Positions 4,827 through 5,793 of a DNA stretch of 5,793 nt are shown here, in pieces. Made by a program: the position numbers and the translations under genes. How positions within the stretch are numbered: position 1 is the stretch's first letter; every line of letters starts with the position of its first letter. The notes under the pieces were generated by a model that saw only the letters and a list, made by a program, of their open reading frames with translations, was not told the DNA's origin and did no database searches. Source of the stretch: Bdellovibrionales bacterium (GTDB taxonomy: Bacteria > Bdellovibrionota > Bdellovibrionia > Bdellovibrionales > UBA1609); assembly GCA_020434645.1 (NCBI GenBank), contig JAGRAK010000133.1, positions 1-5,793 of the forward strand, read 5' to 3'.

Positions 4827-5219
4827 ATGAGATTTTTATTTTTAATAATCAGCTTATGTTCATTTTCTGCACAAGCTGAAGTCGGTAAGACTTTGTATTA
4901 TAAAAATGGCCACAAGACGGTTGAAGTTCGGCTGATATTTTCTAATACAGGTCGTATTCAAGATGTCTACATAGATACTCAGAAAGCAGAGGGCGTCTTT
5001 GAAGAGGAAGAGGTTATTCAAGGAGAATTAGGCAAAAATGTGTTTGCGATATCCTATGGAGAGTCTTTAAAAAGCATGCTGGAGCAAATTAAATCTCCGG
5101 CAGCTGGATCATATTTTACCGAATTTGAAAGTGAATGTCCCCAAAAGACTTTCGCGTATTTTGAGTATGCTATGAACACGCATCACCGGATTTACGGCTA
5201 CTGTTTGGTTGAAAAATAA
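4827..5219 (+). CDS. Small exported protein of unknown function
   Basis: A 130-residue protein I do not recognise. Residues 1-17 form a short signal peptide: Arg2, a hydrophobic core FLFLIISL, then SFSAQA with probable signal peptidase I cleavage after Ala17. Cys11 is not in a proper lipobox (Leu at -1), so a lipoprotein is unlikely. The mature part of about 113 residues is acidic in the middle (VFEEEEVIQGEL, 57-68), looks beta-rich and aromatic, and has just two Cys (104 and 126), which could form a disulfide in the periplasm. No transmembrane segment follows the signal. The gene starts 37 bp after the ahcY stop with its own strong RBS and no terminator between, so it may be the last gene of the map-ahcY unit, although nothing in its sequence points to methionine metabolism. 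It is convergent with orn, 17 bp between the stops. Confidence 0.8.
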   Translation: MRFLFLIISLCSFSAQAEVGKTLYYKNGHKTVEVRLIFSNTGRIQDVYIDTQKAEGVFEEEEVIQGELGKNVFAISYGESLKSMLEQIKSPAAGSYFTEFESECPQKTFAYFEYAMNTHHRIYGYCLVEK

Positions 5220-5236
5220 ATTAAGAATTAGAGTTA

Positions 5237-5758
5237 CTAAATCTTCACAAAGCTCAGGTAACGCTTTAATTCATTTATAGATTCTTGAATATCTGCAGAC
5301 GCGCGGTGCTGCGTCTGTGGTTTTGCATAACTAATTTGATAGAAGTTATTAAATACAACTTTAAAAGAAGTGACGTCGAGCATGCGATAATGCAGGCGTG
5401 CGGCCACTTTTGAAAAGTATTTATTTATAAATAAGCGATCTTGGCCAATTGAGTTTCCGGCTAGAATAATTCGATCTTTGGGGTCAAAGTTTTTTTCGAT
5501 AAGCGCCATGAGCTCATTTTCGACAACCTCTGGATCTTTACCAGTGGGGATAAGGTCGACTAGCCCAGACTCTTTGTGGTGTTTTTGGTTCCAAGCGTCC
5601 ATTCTATCAATGTGAATCTGTGGTTGCTTGACGACGGCATGGTACTGATCAAGAGTTTCAAGTTTATTATTCGTGACCACGGCAGCGGCCTCAATGATGA
5701 CTTCTTTTTCAACGTCAAGACCTGTCATTTCTAAATCCACCCAAAGTAATTTAATCAT
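5237..5758 (-). CDS. orn: Oligoribonuclease (DEDDh 3'-5' exonuclease)
   Basis: Degrades 2-5-nt RNA fragments (nanoRNAs) to mononucleotides at the end of mRNA decay and hydrolyses pGpG, the last step of cyclic-di-GMP breakdown. Cytoplasmic, homodimeric, metal-dependent. The length (173 residues) is close to E. coli Orn (181). Catalytic residues are all visible: Asp8 and Glu10 (WVDLEMTGLD), Asp107 (GNSIGQDR), His151 and Asp156 (HRASADIQES). The family motifs MDAWNQKHHKESGLV and HYRMLDVTS are also present and distinguish Orn from other DEDDh exonucleases such as RNase T or the DnaQ subunit. The ATG at 5756-5758 leaves only the usual one-to-few residues before the first motif; no Shine-Dalgarno is seen in the 35 bp upstream. 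Nothing can be said about its upstream neighbour because the window ends. Confidence 0.96.
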   Translation of the reverse strand: MIKLLWVDLEMTGLDVEKEVIIEAAAVVTNNKLETLDQYHAVVKQPQIHIDRMDAWNQKHHKESGLVDLIPTGKDPEVVENELMALIEKNFDPKDRIILAGNSIGQDRLFINKYFSKVAARLHYRMLDVTSFKVVFNNFYQISYAKPQTQHRASADIQESINELKRYLSFVKI

Positions 5759-5793
5759 AGTGACAAAAAGCTAGCAGATTAACTCACCCATGA

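Noticed and set aside
4837..4860. Lipoprotein signal at Cys11 of the exported protein
   Set aside because: The residues before the Cys are Ile-Ser-Leu; Leu at -1 does not fit a lipobox, while AQA-E at 15-18 fits signal peptidase I.
5759..5793. End of another minus-strand gene upstream of orn
   Set aside because: All three frames hit a stop within this short piece, so a coding end is possible but nothing identifies a gene.
1..5793. CRISPR array, tRNA, rRNA, insertion sequence, phage or attachment site
   Set aside because: No spaced identical repeats, cloverleaf, transposase, terminal inverted repeats or integrase signals were seen.

Overview
The window looks like ordinary chromosomal DNA from a Gram-negative bacterium, moderately AT-rich by eye. 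The set of genes (EttA, oligoribonuclease, a Lys-rich SWIB protein, a secreted orphan) and the weak ribosome-binding sites at some genes fit a Bdellovibrio-like (Bdellovibrionota) or other deltaproteobacteria-type genome. This placement is an inference from protein character only. There is no tRNA, rRNA, IS element, CRISPR array or phage gene.

Layout. (1) 1-1244 (+): the 3' three-quarters of ettA, the ABC-F translation-gating ATPase. (2) 1241-1762 (-): a small protein with a C-terminal J domain, convergent with ettA; both stop codons lie in one palindromic CTAG. (3) 1763-2105: about 340 bp of divergent intergenic DNA with a minus-strand terminator-like hairpin, an A/T tract, two dyads and tiny ORFs. 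(4) 2106-2486 (+): a histone-H1-like Lys/Ala/Thr tail fused to a SWIB domain, with a strong Shine-Dalgarno (SD) sequence, followed by two hairpins, the second a good intrinsic terminator. (5) 2583-3338 and 3353-4789 (+): type I methionine aminopeptidase and S-adenosylhomocysteine hydrolase, 14 bp apart and probably co-transcribed. (6) 4827-5219 (+): a small exported protein I do not recognise, with a strong SD, possibly the last gene of that unit. (7) 5237-5758 (-): oligoribonuclease, convergent with the exported protein, 17 bp between the stops.

How the genes relate. Most are housekeeping: translation gating (EttA), chaperone recruitment (J protein), nucleoid or chromatin-like DNA binding (SWIB), N-terminal Met removal (MAP), the activated-methyl cycle (AHCY) and nanoRNA/pGpG clearance (Orn). 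MAP and AHCY both feed the methionine/homocysteine pool, which may explain their pairing, but this is inference.

I see no clear undescribed multi-gene system. The points most worth a second look are the H1-tail/SWIB fusion with its dyad-rich leader, the Lys/Ser/Ala-rich N-terminal extension on an insert-less, animal-like AHCY, the start of map directly behind a terminator without an SD, the terminator-like hairpin just ahead of the J-domain gene, and the secreted orphan.
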